From positions 247,482 through 311,481 of the forward strand of contig BCIJ01000015.1 of assembly GCA_001599935.1 (NCBI GenBank): a stretch of 64,000 nt of DNA. The letters run 5' to 3'. Below the pieces are notes generated by a model. It was not told the origin of the DNA and did no database searches. It was given only the letters and a program-made list of their open reading frames with translations. Numbering within the stretch: the first letter of the stretch is position 1; each line of letters opens with the position of its first letter. Source of the DNA: Holtermannia corniformis. Lineage: Eukaryota > Basidiomycota > Tremellomycetes > Holtermanniales. Made by a program: the position numbers and the translations under genes. This document shows, piece by piece, positions 23,080-33,897 of this stretch.

Positions 23080-24776
23080 ATGTCCGACTCTGCACGCCAG
23101 GACTCGACGCCTCCACCTGCTCCAACAGACTATGACTATGTGCCGTGCGTGTTTAGGATTGCCAAAGCGTGCTACTGGCGCTGACATGGACGCATCAGTA
23201 CGGTTCACGAGTTTGATCAGCCCGAATGGAGGAAATACAAGACGTTTCGGCGTGAGTGTGTAGCGCGCAGCGCTCGAGACCTCTGGGACTGAGTGCTGAT
23301 CCCAGCTCAAGACCAGGATGTAGTCTATCGCAATCATTCTTTGTGCGTCGGCGTGCGGCAAGGTTGAGACCGGACACAGCTGAGGCGTAGGACAGCGTTT
23401 ACTTGCGCGCACCCGAAGTTACCGTACCGCGCAAAAAGAAGCGCAAGACTTTAGAAACGCTCGCGGGTGAATGGATGGGCAAGATCACGGCGATCCGAGC
23501 GTTGAATGCGACGAATGTGTTTGTGTGCGTTGCCTGGACGTGAGCGGGTCGTGGGGTTGGCAAGCTGATGCCGTCTAGCTCGATTCAGTGGTTGTATACG
23601 TCGAGCCAGCAGCTCAGAGAAGCGAGGATCACCAACATGTACGTGATCGTTCGCTCTGCACTCCTAACTCGGCTGATGGAGAAAGCCCACGTCTGTGCGG
23701 GAGTGAAGTCGTAATGGGTCTCGCCGGGTCAGAACACGAAGACATCCAGTCTTGCCTCACAATCTCGGGTAAGCAATCTCTATCCCGTAGCTTGCTCCGG
23801 TACTGAACCGCTGCGCAGACACGGCAGAGGTGTTTAAATACGATGAGCGGGATCCAGACCAAAAGCCGATCGACCCGGACGACATCTTTTTCCGGAGCCA
23901 TGTCGTTCAGGAGGATGTGATGGAGGTGTGTCCGTCTGTGCAGAGCTTGCGATCACGTCGTTGACGAGGACTGCGATAGCCCGTGAGGAAAGGCAAGAAG
24001 CCTATCAAGCAGACTCGACGGTCCGTCAAGGTCCGTGCCGTGCAAGCCCCAGTGTGCAACCGGTTGACGCACAGGCAGCCGCTGAGAGCTCCCACATGTA
24101 TCTGCGGCAAGCCCTATCGACCGCTCCCACTGCACAAGGCGCCTACCATGGTGTTTTGCCCGCGTAGCAGTCAGTGGTGTCGCGACCGTACGGATGGGGA
24201 ATGCTGACGCCTTCAGGCTGCCGGAGCTGGTACCATCTCTCGTGCCTATCCAACTCTACCGAGTACCAGCACGCGCCTTCGCTGGCATCCGAATCTGAAC
24301 TGATTGCAACAACTCTGCAATCGACATCACCCCCCGCCTCATCCCGCTCGCCAACCCTCTCTCCACTGCTGACAGCGACCGAATCGACCCCGAAGCCCGA
24401 AAAAGTGCTCTCGATCCCTACCCCGCAAGCGACGCCCGACCCGACGGAAAAGCCAGCGCACCTACTCGGGACCGCGTGCAAGCTCTCCGTCCCCGCCGAT
24501 GTTTTAAACTATGCGCGCCAACACATCTTCAAGGGTGATACGGAAACAGGCGTGGTCGGTAATACCCGTGTGGTTTTACATGCGCGCGAGTGTCTGGCCG
24601 TTGAGCAAGACGAGATTGAGGACGCCGTGCAGGCGTGGCGTAAGGAGTTTGGCCCGACAGGCGAGCAGTGGGCCGCGGTCGGTGAGGAGCCGGACAAGCT
24701 GGTGGATCTGGCCACCGTCCAAGACGTGGCGGGTCAGAGGGGCTGGCTGTGCCCAGGGTGTAAAGGAGAGATATGA
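23080..24776 (+). CDS. BAH-domain protein with split PHD-like zinc finger
   Basis: Likely chromatin reader in the nucleus. From ATG 23080, spliced exons give a BAH-type segment: DYDYVP, VHEFDQPEWRKYKTF, VVYRNHS, VYLRAPE, EWMGKITAIRALNATNVFV, IQWLYTSQQL, then ISDTAEVFKYDERDPDQKP and IFFRSHVVQEDVM. A Lys/Arg-rich linker leads to a PHD-like start: CICGKPYRP, FCPRSSQ and CRSWYHLSC (Cys spacing with H-x2-C). The expected last pair appears about 165 residues later as GWLCPGCKGEI at the C-terminus. The intervening part is a Ser/Pro-rich stretch and a helical block (VPADVLNYARQHIFKGDTET). BAH plus PHD resembles fungal EPR-1-type readers of H3K27 methylation and plant EBS/SHL; orthology is inference. 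At least six introns. Confidence 0.72.
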
Positions 24777-25111
24777 GGTGTACAGCAGAGTGCTAGGGTC
24801 TGTCCGTGGGGTCATCACGGTCAAGTATCTGTGTATAGCATGTCACACTGGCGTTTTGCTAGCTGAACGACGCGACGTCTCTGCATCCTCCTTTGCCTGT
24901 CTCCCTATGCCACAGCAGCGCCAGCCACACCATCACCCTACAGGTCTCCTCCTGCTCATCCATCTACCCACCCACCCTCGCTCGCACCCAGCGCGCCGCC
25001 AACCACTTTCCTCTGGTTGGTCGGAAAATCCCGTCCAACCGGGGGGTTAACCGATCCCGACCCTCTCTTCCTACTAGCTGTACACCACACTCGCTCTCTC
25101 CACTCTCCAAA
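24777..25111. other. Intergenic region upstream of QCR6
   Basis: A 335-bp gap carrying the 3' flank of the BAH-PHD gene and the QCR6 promoter. A pyrimidine-rich run (ctcgctctctccactctcc) ends just before the QCR6 ATG, typical of a fungal transcription start region. No other feature is seen. Confidence 0.45.
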
Positions 25112-25745
25112 ATGGCATCCAGCACAGGTTTCTTCGCAGCTGTCGCAGAGTACTTTGTGCCCACGTAAGTATCGTTTCTTTCGATGCCAGCAGTGAGGGA
25201 AGGGCACGCAGCGGCTGATGAGGATTCGATAGCGCTCACGCCGAGGCGCCGGCCGAGGATGAGGGCAAGGAGGTAGCGGTGCAGGATGGCGAGGAGGACA
25301 AGGAGGAAGCTGAAGAGGAAGAGGAGGACGACGAGCCAGAGGACGTGAGTGCTGTTTGTCCCGAATCAGGTCGGCGCTCGATAGAGCTGCCCCTTCGTTG
25401 CTTGGATCACAAGCAACGGCGGACAACACAACTAGCTCGCCTCAGTCTTCGGCCAGACTGCACTCTTCAGCACAGCACGCACCGCTAACGCTGCCCAGCT
25501 CGCGCCCGCCATCCGCGAACAGTGCGAAAAGTCGAAAGAGTGCAAAGAGCCCGCAAAGCACTTTCAGCACTGTGCTGAAAAGATTGAGGGCGACAAGGGC
25601 TGGCACGGCGAGGATTGCGTTGAAGAGCTCTTCCACCTCATGCACTGTGTCGATGTGAGTTCCGATTCGCACAATGACAGGGATGGGGCTGATCCGAGGA
25701 CGATAGGCTTGCGCGGCACCAAAGATCTTCAAGAAGCTCGTCTAG
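25112..25745 (+). CDS. QCR6: Ubiquinol-cytochrome c reductase hinge protein (complex III subunit 6)
   Basis: Acidic subunit of mitochondrial complex III that sits near cytochrome c1 and aids cytochrome c docking. Exon 1 gives MASSTGFFAAVAEYFVP; the next exon continues TAHAEAPAED and a dense acidic run (EEDKEEAEEEEEDDEPED region). After an intron come the hinge cysteines: REQCEKSKECKEPAKHFQHC and DCVEELFHLMHC, then a short last exon ACAAPKIFKKLV and TAG 25743-25745. The paired-Cys helical hairpin and final basic residues match the family. The acidic stretch is typical of fungal QCR6. Three introns. Start ATG is at 25112. Confidence 0.92.
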
Positions 25746-26403
25746 GCTAGACCGCTGGCGGCGCGACTTGCATGATTGAGATCCGACCATGCATTACATA
25801 ACGTCTTCCTGTGATTCGCATCGTGGACCCTCTGACATCGCGCTTCGCGGCTTCACTTTGGTCGGCCAAACTGCCGATCGCACTTGCACAACCTGAGAAC
25901 GAATCAATTGGGAGTTCTATCGACTTGATGGCGCGCACCCACTCTCATCTACGCACGTCCCGGTGGAAAGCCCGGGCAGCTCATCGCTTTCAGCCGCGAC
26001 TTGACACTGACTGATGCCTTCCCAGCTTAGCAGACGACACAAAGGCCTTCAAGTATCGTTCTCTTGTGCGCCATGTCACAATAGTACCCTGTCCATCTCC
26101 TCTTAGAGCTCAGTCTCGGACGGACGTCCTTTCATAGTCTCCCCTTCCATTCTATCGGTCGGCGTCGTTCCAGCGCGCCAACAGGCATCCTGTTGACCCT
26201 CCTTTCTGTAGAAAAGCAAAGTACCTTCGTGGCATCTCGCTGCGTGCGATCAAGCGCCACGCACCTCTGACGCGGCCCTGAAGGCTTTGCGATCGAGATG
26301 AGATGCACTAAAGTGCCTTGGGGGACGAAGGCTGGGCTCCGCCTGCAGAGATATGAAGGCGGCGGCGAGACGATGCTGCTGCGAGCAGACACTCACAGCA
26401 ACG
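25746..26403. other. Intergenic region between QCR6 and the Cys-rich gene cluster
   Basis: About 660 bp with no supported gene. An ATG at 26353 is in frame with the first Cys-rich gene, separated by 17 codons that include three successive Cys codons. It may be the true start or 5' UTR. Nothing else stands out. Confidence 0.45.
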
Positions 26404-26655
26404 ATGTCATCGACTACGGTTTGGACTTGCACCGTCTGCAACCAGTCAAAGACAAAAAATGAGATCCGAATGGAAGCTTCCAGCGCGAACAATCGAGGAA
26501 TCTGCGAGGACTGTCCGTTAACTTGCAGCGACTGTAAATATAGCAGCAAAGATAAAACCGAATTCTGTTGGTGGTTCCATGAAGGAAAGATTATCTGCAA
26601 GAGCAAATGCGATACCCCAGAACATAAGAGTAGTCGGGTTGCTCGCGGGTATTAG
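26404..26655 (+). CDS. Small Cys-rich tandem family member A (83 aa, putative zinc-binding)
   Basis: No known family recognised. A single uninterrupted 83-codon frame. Cysteines lie at 9, 12, 34, 37, 41, 44, 55, 65 and 69, with H59 and H74. Key blocks are WTCTVC (7-12), GICEDCPLTCSDC (32-44), FCWW (54-57) and a final C-x3-C followed by PEHK. The pattern W-x-C-x2-C then G-[IV]-C-x2-C-x3-C-x2-C then [FW]-C is shared with the two downstream genes, strong evidence that all three are real and paralogous. There is no signal peptide or membrane helix, so an intracellular metal-binding role is inferred. It is intronless, unlike most neighbours. An in-frame ATG lies 17 codons upstream at 26353. Confidence 0.68.
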   Translation: MSSTTVWTCTVCNQSKTKNEIRMEASSANNRGICEDCPLTCSDCKYSSKDKTEFCWWFHEGKIICKSKCDTPEHKSSRVARGY

Positions 26656-27211
26656 CATAGCTACGCAAATCAAAGCCACTCGTACAATGCATCTCAGTCT
26701 CTTCAAGCCGCGCACTGAATCACAGTCGCTGAGCCTATCTTGATACTAGCTCACATGCGCCGTGTGAGCAGAAGCAGGTCATTGTTGCTTAGAACATGAA
26801 ACGAAGTGGTACTGTAGACCTCAGGACTCACGCAGGTGCGGCATCCTTGCCACAATGCTCGTCCGCTAAGCGCCTCTGCAAGCTTACTGCAAAAGCTCAA
26901 GCGCTAGTCTTTAGAGGTCAAGTATGTGGTGTAGTACTCCATTTTCTTGCAGTAGCTCTGGCTGGCGCTCTTTTCATGACGTCTAGGTAGAGGAAGGCAG
27001 CGAGATGGTTTCTTTTGATAAAGTTCTCGCTGCCTTGCGCCCCCGCCTCCTCGCGAAGGCGCGAATCCCACTTCAATCAACTACATTGCTACTTTGGACC
27101 CGTGTTTCGATCCTGATAGCATTCAGAGGTTTATCGCTCCGACCCAGCTCGTACACAAGCTCACCCGGTCTTGTTTGTGAGATATCAGGAACACAACCCA
27201 CTTCCTCGATC
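26656..27211. other. Spacer between Cys-rich genes A and B
   Basis: A 556-bp gap. It contains an in-frame ATG at 27005 that would extend gene B by 69 codons without a stop. The extension is basic and hydrophobic and has no counterpart upstream of genes A or C. No other feature is seen. Confidence 0.4.
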
Positions 27212-27460
27212 ATGCCAGGTGTCCAGGAATGGAAGTGCATCGCGTGCGACACTTCGCAGTGGAAAATGGATATGTGTATAGACTGCCCAGGGATTGCATC
27301 GGAGGATTGGAAGGGTGTCTGCTGGCATTGCGCAACCCACTGTGATACGTGTGGCCACGTTGGTGAACCAATAACCTTCTGTCACTCGCACAATCACAAG
27401 TCTGCCTGCAAGGAGGGTAACAGCTTCAACTCGAATAGACCGTGCTGTGATTGTCCCTAG
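27212..27460 (+). CDS. Small Cys-rich tandem family member B (82 aa, putative zinc-binding)
   Basis: Second member of the tandem family, same strand as A and C. Blocks are EWKCIAC (6-12), GVCWHCATHCDTC (35-47) and FCHSHNH (56-62), with a further Cys at 66 and a CCDC near the end (78-81). Two extra cysteines (MCIDC, 22 and 25) distinguish it. Like A and C it has W-x-C-x2-C near residue 7 and the six-spaced C-x2-C-x3-C-x2-C core about 23 residues after. Start is placed at ATG 27212 because family similarity begins there, though the frame is open from ATG 27005 (151 aa in all). TAG at 27458-27460. Function unknown. Confidence 0.68.
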   Translation: MPGVQEWKCIACDTSQWKMDMCIDCPGIASEDWKGVCWHCATHCDTCGHVGEPITFCHSHNHKSACKEGNSFNSNRPCCDCP

Positions 27461-28099
27461 TTGCGCGTTGTGAAGTATTTCAGGCGCAGTTCCAACAGTC
27501 CGTGGCAAGAGCCCTTCACAGGGATAAGAACATAAATCGAGAGTACTTACAGAGGGGATGCTACATATCGCCATGACTATCACTTGGGCGTACAGCTTCA
27601 GTGAACCCCTGGGCACCGAGCCTACTGATTCGTTGTTGAACCCTTGCGCTGCTCACAGGACTCTGCGGCGTGACTCAGCCTGGCCCACTGCGCCTTTTGT
27701 ATATTCATCGCAGCAATCACACAGCCACCGATACCCGTAAAGATAGCTTGCTGTGCAAGAATGTAGATGTCACTGTCGCTGTCACAGGTCATGCTACCCA
27801 GTACCTGAGGAGATACGTCAAGCTGGACTATCCGAGATCTGGATTCCGACCCTTTCTCGCCAGGAAACGAGCCTTCTGTGGCCATCCTTTCCAATTTGGG
27901 GACCCCCTAGATTGTACGGACAAGGTGGCTCGAAGCCCACTGGCAATCTAATTTCCTTAGAACTTATAGCGCCACAATGATATGCAACCCGTGTCCAGCG
28001 GTCCCGGCCTTCCAGCCGCAGGCTTCGCATCGCAGCACCGTACTTCCCATAGCGTACAAAACGACAGTCTGTTCTGCGTCCCATCTTTCAAACAACAAG
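27461..28099. other. Spacer between Cys-rich genes B and C
   Basis: A 639-bp gap. The frame of gene C is open upstream to ATG 27977, which would add 41 residues. Short open frames on both strands show nothing recognisable. I see no degenerate fourth family copy. Confidence 0.4.
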
Positions 28100-28351
28100 A
28101 TGTCCGACCTTACCTGGACGTGCCAGACATGCAAGAAGACAGTACCTCGTCAGCTTTTACGCGACGAGCCTCTGAATATACCATTCACCAAAGGCATCTG
28201 TAGTGCCTGCACTGTGCACTGCTCACAGTGTGACCGTCACATAACAAAATGGTGTAAATTAAGTTTTGGACATAGTCCCGGAACCGTGTGTCTGTGCGCA
28301 GCCTGCGACGTGGAGGGCCACAAGCCCCAGTGGCAAGGTACGAAGCCCTAG
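28100..28351 (+). CDS. Small Cys-rich tandem family member C (83 aa, putative zinc-binding)
   Basis: Third tandem member. Blocks are TWTCQTC (5-11), GICSACTVHCSQC (32-44), WC (51-52), FGH (56-58), then C64, C66, C69 and EGHK (72-75). Compared with A, the core GIC-x2-C-x3-C-x2-C occupies the same residues and the CD-x2-x-HK ending recurs. B is more diverged at its end. Start ATG 28100 is chosen by family alignment; an in-frame ATG lies at 27977. TAG 28349-28351. It is intronless and without signal peptide. Next on the opposite strand is the UPF1 gene, converging. Function unknown; zinc binding is inferred from Cys/His spacing only. Confidence 0.68.
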   Translation: MSDLTWTCQTCKKTVPRQLLRDEPLNIPFTKGICSACTVHCSQCDRHITKWCKLSFGHSPGTVCLCAACDVEGHKPQWQGTKP

Positions 28352-28675
28352 ATGCATTCAGTAATTTCTGTTCCCAAATGGGTTCTCAGCATCGCGGTAT
28401 GGATTCATGTATGGCAGACGGACCACGTCAGCCGATCTTGAATCGCCCATCTGTTTAGTGTCCCTGCCAAATGAACGCAACTAAAGTGGCACAGCAAGCA
28501 TAAGATGCATCCACGTATCGGGCCAGCTCGCCCACATTGTTGCCACTTGGCTGGCAACAGGACAGCGCGGGCATCGTCGATTGACGTCGATCGTCATATG
28601 AACAACTCTAGGCGCTGTAGGGCGCGGACATTTGCGAGAATATCTGCGCCCGGATCGTCAGCCGACCAAGTGGGC
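28352..28675. other. Intergenic region between Cys-rich gene C and UPF1
   Basis: A 324-bp convergent 3'-3' gap. No gene or repeat is seen; it should hold both transcription ends. Confidence 0.45.
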
Positions 28676-31600
28676 CTAAAACTCGGTCATGCCCGCTTGG
28701 CTAGGCGCATACGATGTTGCCGCGTCATCGTTGTCAAGCTTGTAGTCGCCGTAAGCCGACGCGGAAGCCATGCCCGTCGTTGCGAGTGACTCCATTGACA
28801 ATCGGCGCTGCAGGCGATCCACCTGGGAGAACGCAATGGTCGAGGCGCGCTCAGACGGGGCGGGGCCACCGGCAATGCTGCCCATGTCTCCAGGCTCTTG
28901 CTGCGATATGATTGAGCTTGCGTAGCTGTAGTTGCCACGCTTGGCTTGGCCACCGAACGGCCCGGCGCCGCCTGTGAAGAGAGGGATAGAGGAAGGCGCT
29001 TGAGAGATGACTGAACGAGCGTCCGACGGCACATAGCCGATCGGGTCGTGAGTGCGGTAGAAGGCGGCGTCGAAGCGACCGGCGGGTGCGGGCGGAGGCA
29101 CGCGAGGTTCTGCGTATCGTGAGCATCCCGTTGCGCGACTCCAGGCGCAGACCCACCTTTGTCAAGATACTCGCTTGCAGCCGTCTCGAACCTGCGGAAC
29201 GGGTCCATGGCACTGGCGAGACTTTTCTTTGGCCGACTGAATTGGATCATGCTCGGTTGCAAGTTGGTGAGCGGGCCTTCAACGAAGCACGACTTTTCCT
29301 TGTAGTGTGTCAAGAGGTAGAGCCACAGCGGGTGCTGCCGGTGTCAGCTTCGCTTGGACCTGTGCGGTGCACGAACCTTGCTGAGGACCTTGGGGTTGCC
29401 GAGGATGACCACACCATACTTGGCACGCGTCAAAGCGACATTAAGACGCCGTGGGTCATTCAAGAAACCAATGCCTTGGTGCTCGTTGCTGCGCACACAG
29501 CTGAGGATGATGTAGTCCTTTTCCCGACCCTGGAAGGCGTCCACGCTCGCAACCTCGACTTCCTTGTACAGGTCCTTCTTGAGCGAACCGTGCAGTTGCA
29601 TGTAGTTGACGAGGTACGAGCGCTGGCCTTCGTACGGCGTGATAACGCCAATCTGCGCTGGCAGCACGCCAGACTTGAAGAACTTGGTGACGATCTTCTC
29701 GACGTTTGACGCTTCAGTCCTGCCGATGGTCAGTCTCGATCAACGGGTCGTTAGCCTGTACGCACCTGTTGAGATATGACGTGCCGCTAGAAGAGATCTC
29801 CTCCGTACCCAAGTTCTGATGGAAGAACATGGGCGTGTCGCTGACGGGCCAGGGGAAATCGACATTCTTGCGAAGACGCTCGGGTGCTGTGACACCGTTT
29901 TGCAGGGTCCCCTCGTAGAACATGTTGGACGGGAACTCGGACAAGCAAGGGTGCATGCGGTACTGCACTTGCAGGCGGATCGGGCGGTTGCCGAGCAGGA
30001 CGAGACGCTCGAAGAGGGATTGGGAGAGGCCTGCGCGGGCGGCCTTCTTGTTCATGATGACGGGTCCGAGCTGTTGGTGATCACCGACGAGGACGGCCTG
30101 CTTGCAGCCCATTACGAGTGGGATCATGCATTCTGCGCGTGTCAACAAGATCGATGCTGGTAGCTAGAAACTTACCAGGCTCGGCCGCTTGCGTCGCCTC
30201 GTCGATCAACACGGTCCTGAACTTGAACTTGGCCAAACGGGGATCGCCGACGCCAACACAAGTACAGCAGATGACATCTGCCGCGTTCAGAATCTCCTTC
30301 TCACACGCGCGGGTCAAAGCCTTGTATTTGCGCTCGTCACTCTGACTAAGTTCGCCCTGCTCGTTCTTGAGCTGAATAAGCTTTTGAAGCTCGGGGTGCG
30401 TATCGGCGTGCGCGACCTGCTCGTGGAGCGAGAGGAACGAGACGGAAGAGTCGAGCGCTTCACGCGACTTTGCGGCCAGGCGGACGACTTTGAGCCCCGT
30501 CATGTGGATCTTCTCGCACAACTGGTCGACGGCGACGTTGGATGGCGCGCAGACGAGGACCTGACCTGGGTTCATCTTGGCGAGGTGGTACACGATCGAT
30601 GCCGAGGTGACTGTCTTGCCGGTACCGGGTGGGCCCTACGGATGTCAGCTTTGGCCACGATAACGACCCAATCAACTGACCTGAATCAGACTGAGGTGCT
30701 TTTGCAGCACGCTCTTGACAGCCGCCATCTGCGAGTGATTGAGCTCTGGCAGATTTGGCGCCGAGAACCTTTTCGGCATCTGTGTACGGAGCACTTGTGG
30801 CTCGAGCTCGTGACCCAGCAATTTGTGGTACTGCTACCGTCAGCTCTAAAATCCAACGACCGGAAAGCACGCACGATATAGCCCGAGACACTCTTCTCGT
30901 CGATCGCAAACGTCTTCATCGCCGCCTGCATCCGATCAAAGCTCGTCGACTTCCACACAAAGTCGACGATAAAGCCGTGCGTGTAGTCTGACGGGACGCC
31001 ATCGGATCGACGAAGCTCGAGACCGATCTCATCGGACACGTCTGCAATCATCAGCCCCGCCTGCTGCTTGGGTAGCGAAACTCACTGTTTGGGATTTTGA
31101 CTACACTCCCGACGCCCTCCCACGTCTTGCCACCGCCATCTGCCCACTTGCCCTTGGCAAACGCCTGCATGCCCTTGATCCCCGTCGAGACCGGTCCTGA
31201 GCCGACAAACTTGAGTCTCAGCTCATCGCCAACTGCGAGTCGGACCTCGCCGCTCTCAAGCTTGGGCATTGAGAACCACGCGACGCGTTTCTGGTTCAGA
31301 CCGACGTCCCATCGGACAGTGATGTCGCTTTCCGTTTGTGACTCCTTGATCCGCTTGTCGTAGTCTGCCTCGATCTTGACGAGTGGGCCAAAGATGTTTT
31401 GGTACTGGTACGCGTCTTCGTATCTGCGCGGTATAAGCCGCTTGCCGACTGCGCAAGGAAACGACGCACCTCAGTAGGATCGGCTGCAGTTCCTCTTCTC
31501 CCGCCTGGTTTTCTGCATCCTCAAGCTTGGCATCTGGGTTATCGCGCCACATTTCCTCAAGACGACCAATCTGGCTGAGGGAGATTTGGCGCGCGCGCAA

Positions 31601-32475
31601 TTGCTCGGCCTCGGATGGGGTCTTTACGAGCCATGACAAAAACGAACGATCATCGATGATGGCTGACCACTGAGAGACGTCCCAGTTGATATCGCGGGAG
31701 GAAGTCAAAGCCGCACAAGGTTGCCTAGCGATATCAGCATGCGAGCCTGACATAGGATCGATGAGACCCACCGGCAGAGAAGGACGACGACGGTATCGCT
31801 CTTTGCCGGGATGAAACCCAGCATGAAGACGTTTTTGCTGCCACAGTTGTAACCTGTTATACATCAGTCACCACCCGATTTGCTTCACCGGTGCCAACTC
31901 ACACTCTGGCGTCGTCTCGCCCAGTGCACTCTCCTTGTGCAGGATGACCTCTTTGTGTTTGGCCTTGACGAGGTGATTGACGATATGCGAGGCCGACGTG
32001 TTGCCGCGCGAGTTGCAGAACCACTTGTTGCAGTGGAGACACTGAATATATCAGTTGATCGTTCGAGGACGCAGCGGGGTAGTTGAACTCACTTTGACTA
32101 CACAGGCCGGGTTATGGATCCCACAATAGCTACATCCGAAAATCAGCACCTCGTTTGGACAGTCGCAAGGTAAGAGGACGAACCTGCACGCATGTTCGAT
32201 ATCGAATCGCCCGCCTTGGTCCTCCTTCAGATCGTCCAGCTCATCATAGCCCAACCCTCCGTTCGCGTGCCCATGCGCATGAGCCTGCACATGAGTTTGC
32301 AAGTTCAAATCCGTAAGTCCGTTCACTAGACTCGTTGTATCGTCCCCGTCGGCATCTGTGGGCTCGTACTGACTTGCGCCATACTGTTGTGTAAGCTGAT
32401 CAGCCTCAAGAGGCAGGTGAATGGAAGTGATGGACGGACCTGGGACGCGCCGTCAAAGTTTGCAAACGAGTCCAT
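28676..32475 (-). CDS. UPF1: UPF1/RENT1 RNA helicase of nonsense-mediated decay
   Basis: ATP-dependent superfamily 1 RNA helicase central to nonsense-mediated mRNA decay. From ATG 32475 the N-terminal CH domain shows zinc ligands: [42 protein letters not shown] and [14 protein letters not shown]. The helicase core includes [36 protein letters not shown], the Walker [73 protein letters not shown] and [13 protein letters not shown]. The P-loop lies at an exon edge near 30640. The C-terminal tail is Ser/Gln-rich with several SQ dipeptides (ISQAPSS, FSQVDR), ending MTEF, TAG 28676-28678. About ten introns. Confidence 0.95.
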
Positions 32476-32753
32476 CGCTATCGCCTCGTTCTGATCGCTA
32501 AGCGTATGCTCGCGCTCGCCTGCAGCGTTGGCGTTGAAGAGGGTTCAATACCGACTTTTGGTGAATTGTTCAAGTTGCGCCTGAACAGTGGCAAGATGGA
32601 AGCGGTCATTGGTCGCGTAACGCGGAGGTCTCATTACACTCGTAGCATCCTTTCTCCTCTACCTCACCCCTTGGTCGGTGGACAGCCGAGTGCACGAGGT
32701 TTAGTAGCGTAGACACACTCGTGCAGTGCTGTCAGGTCGCGTCATGACATGCA

Positions 32754-33885
32754 TCAGATCTTGGCAAGCAGACACGCCGCACTGCCCAGTGTCCGTCGGA
32801 TATCTTGATAATCCACATCGTGTGCTACGTCGTCGTCAGCACTGGCCGCGTTCCACTCCACCGCAAAGCACTCACAGTCTTCAACCTCACCCCACTGCTC
32901 AATCTGACTCCGGACCTCGACCTGAGCGGCATCGCTCGCCTCGTCGGCCGTCAAGCGACCCTTGACCATGCCAAGGGCAATCACAAAGCTCTTTGACGCG
33001 TACACTGCACGCTCAAACGCCGCGAGCTCCCACTCGTCAAAGCCGTTGATGATGCTCAGAAGCTCGGATCGGAGGCCAGCAGGTTGGTTAGGTGCAGCGA
33101 TACCGGTCGAGAGGGTGAGAGGGTGGCTGAAGGTCTGTTGAACCCAGCTATGGAGGGGGTCCCAGTGCTTTTGCTGTTGTGCGACGAGACGGGGTGGGTC
33201 ATCGGAAGGGAAACTGGTCATTCTATGAGCTCTTGTGCACGCAAAACGATGTAGCAGCACAACGTACACGATCGTGTCGGTCTCAAGGTAAGCCGTCAAC
33301 GCCTCGATCACCCCACTCCGGGTCTCGGGATCTCTCAAACCATCGATCGCTCGTGAGGCCAGCGACGTCTGCATTCCAATGTCAGCCCACGAAACCCCAG
33401 CTGACCAGTAGGCACTCACCACCGTGAGCGAGTGCTGCTTCAGTACCGCACTCTGGTTCTCCCACTCGTTCGCAATCAAGATGGCGAGCAATCGTCTCTC
33501 GCGTGGGATGACGAGCTTTGTCCCACCAGGCGTCTTGAGATCCCGCCCGTCGAGCGTGATCGAGTAATCGCCTGACTGGTCAGCACTTGCATCTCGTAGC
33601 TCTGGAGCCGGTTGACGAACCCTGCGGATCCTGCTTGATTCCGACCGTCTTCCAAAACCGACGCAGTGTGACTTCAGCCCCTTGCATCTACATCAGCCGT
33701 AGACCTCATCCACCCCCGTGCAACATACGGTTCGTCTGGCTCAAAGCCGGTCCATCGCGCTTGGTCCCCGTCGTCGCGGGCGTGACCGTCGCGAGCCCAC
33801 GAAAGTTGAGCACGGCAGTGACCGGTGCTATCCGCGGCACCCGTAGTGTTCTTGACAGTACTCGCGATGTCCTGAGAGCGGCCAT
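32754..33885 (-). CDS. ATP12: ATP synthase F1 assembly chaperone ATP12
   Basis: Mitochondrial matrix chaperone that binds F1-alpha during ATP synthase assembly. ATG 33885 opens a basic presequence (MAALRTSRVLSRTLRVPR). Next are TLRRFWKTVGI, SGDYSITLDGRDLKTPGGTK, LLAILIANEWENQ, SLASRAIDGLRDPETRSGV and YLETDTI. Then come HWDPLHSWVQQTFSHPLTLS, GFDEWELAAFERAVYASKSF, VIALGMVKGRLTADEASDAA and QVEVRSQIEQWGEVED, the most diagnostic block. The C-terminus DVDYQDIRRTLGSAACLLAK matches the family; TGA 32754-32756. Three or four introns. The gene upstream on the same strand may end only 12 bp before this ATG. Confidence 0.93.
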
Positions 33886-33897
33886 GGTGTACTGAAT

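Noticed and set aside
1..25745. Idea that the mitochondrial genes (NDUFAF6, J-protein, UPS, QCR6) form a functional cluster
   Set aside because: They are interspersed with unrelated housekeeping genes on both strands; the grouping is what chance would give in a compact genome.
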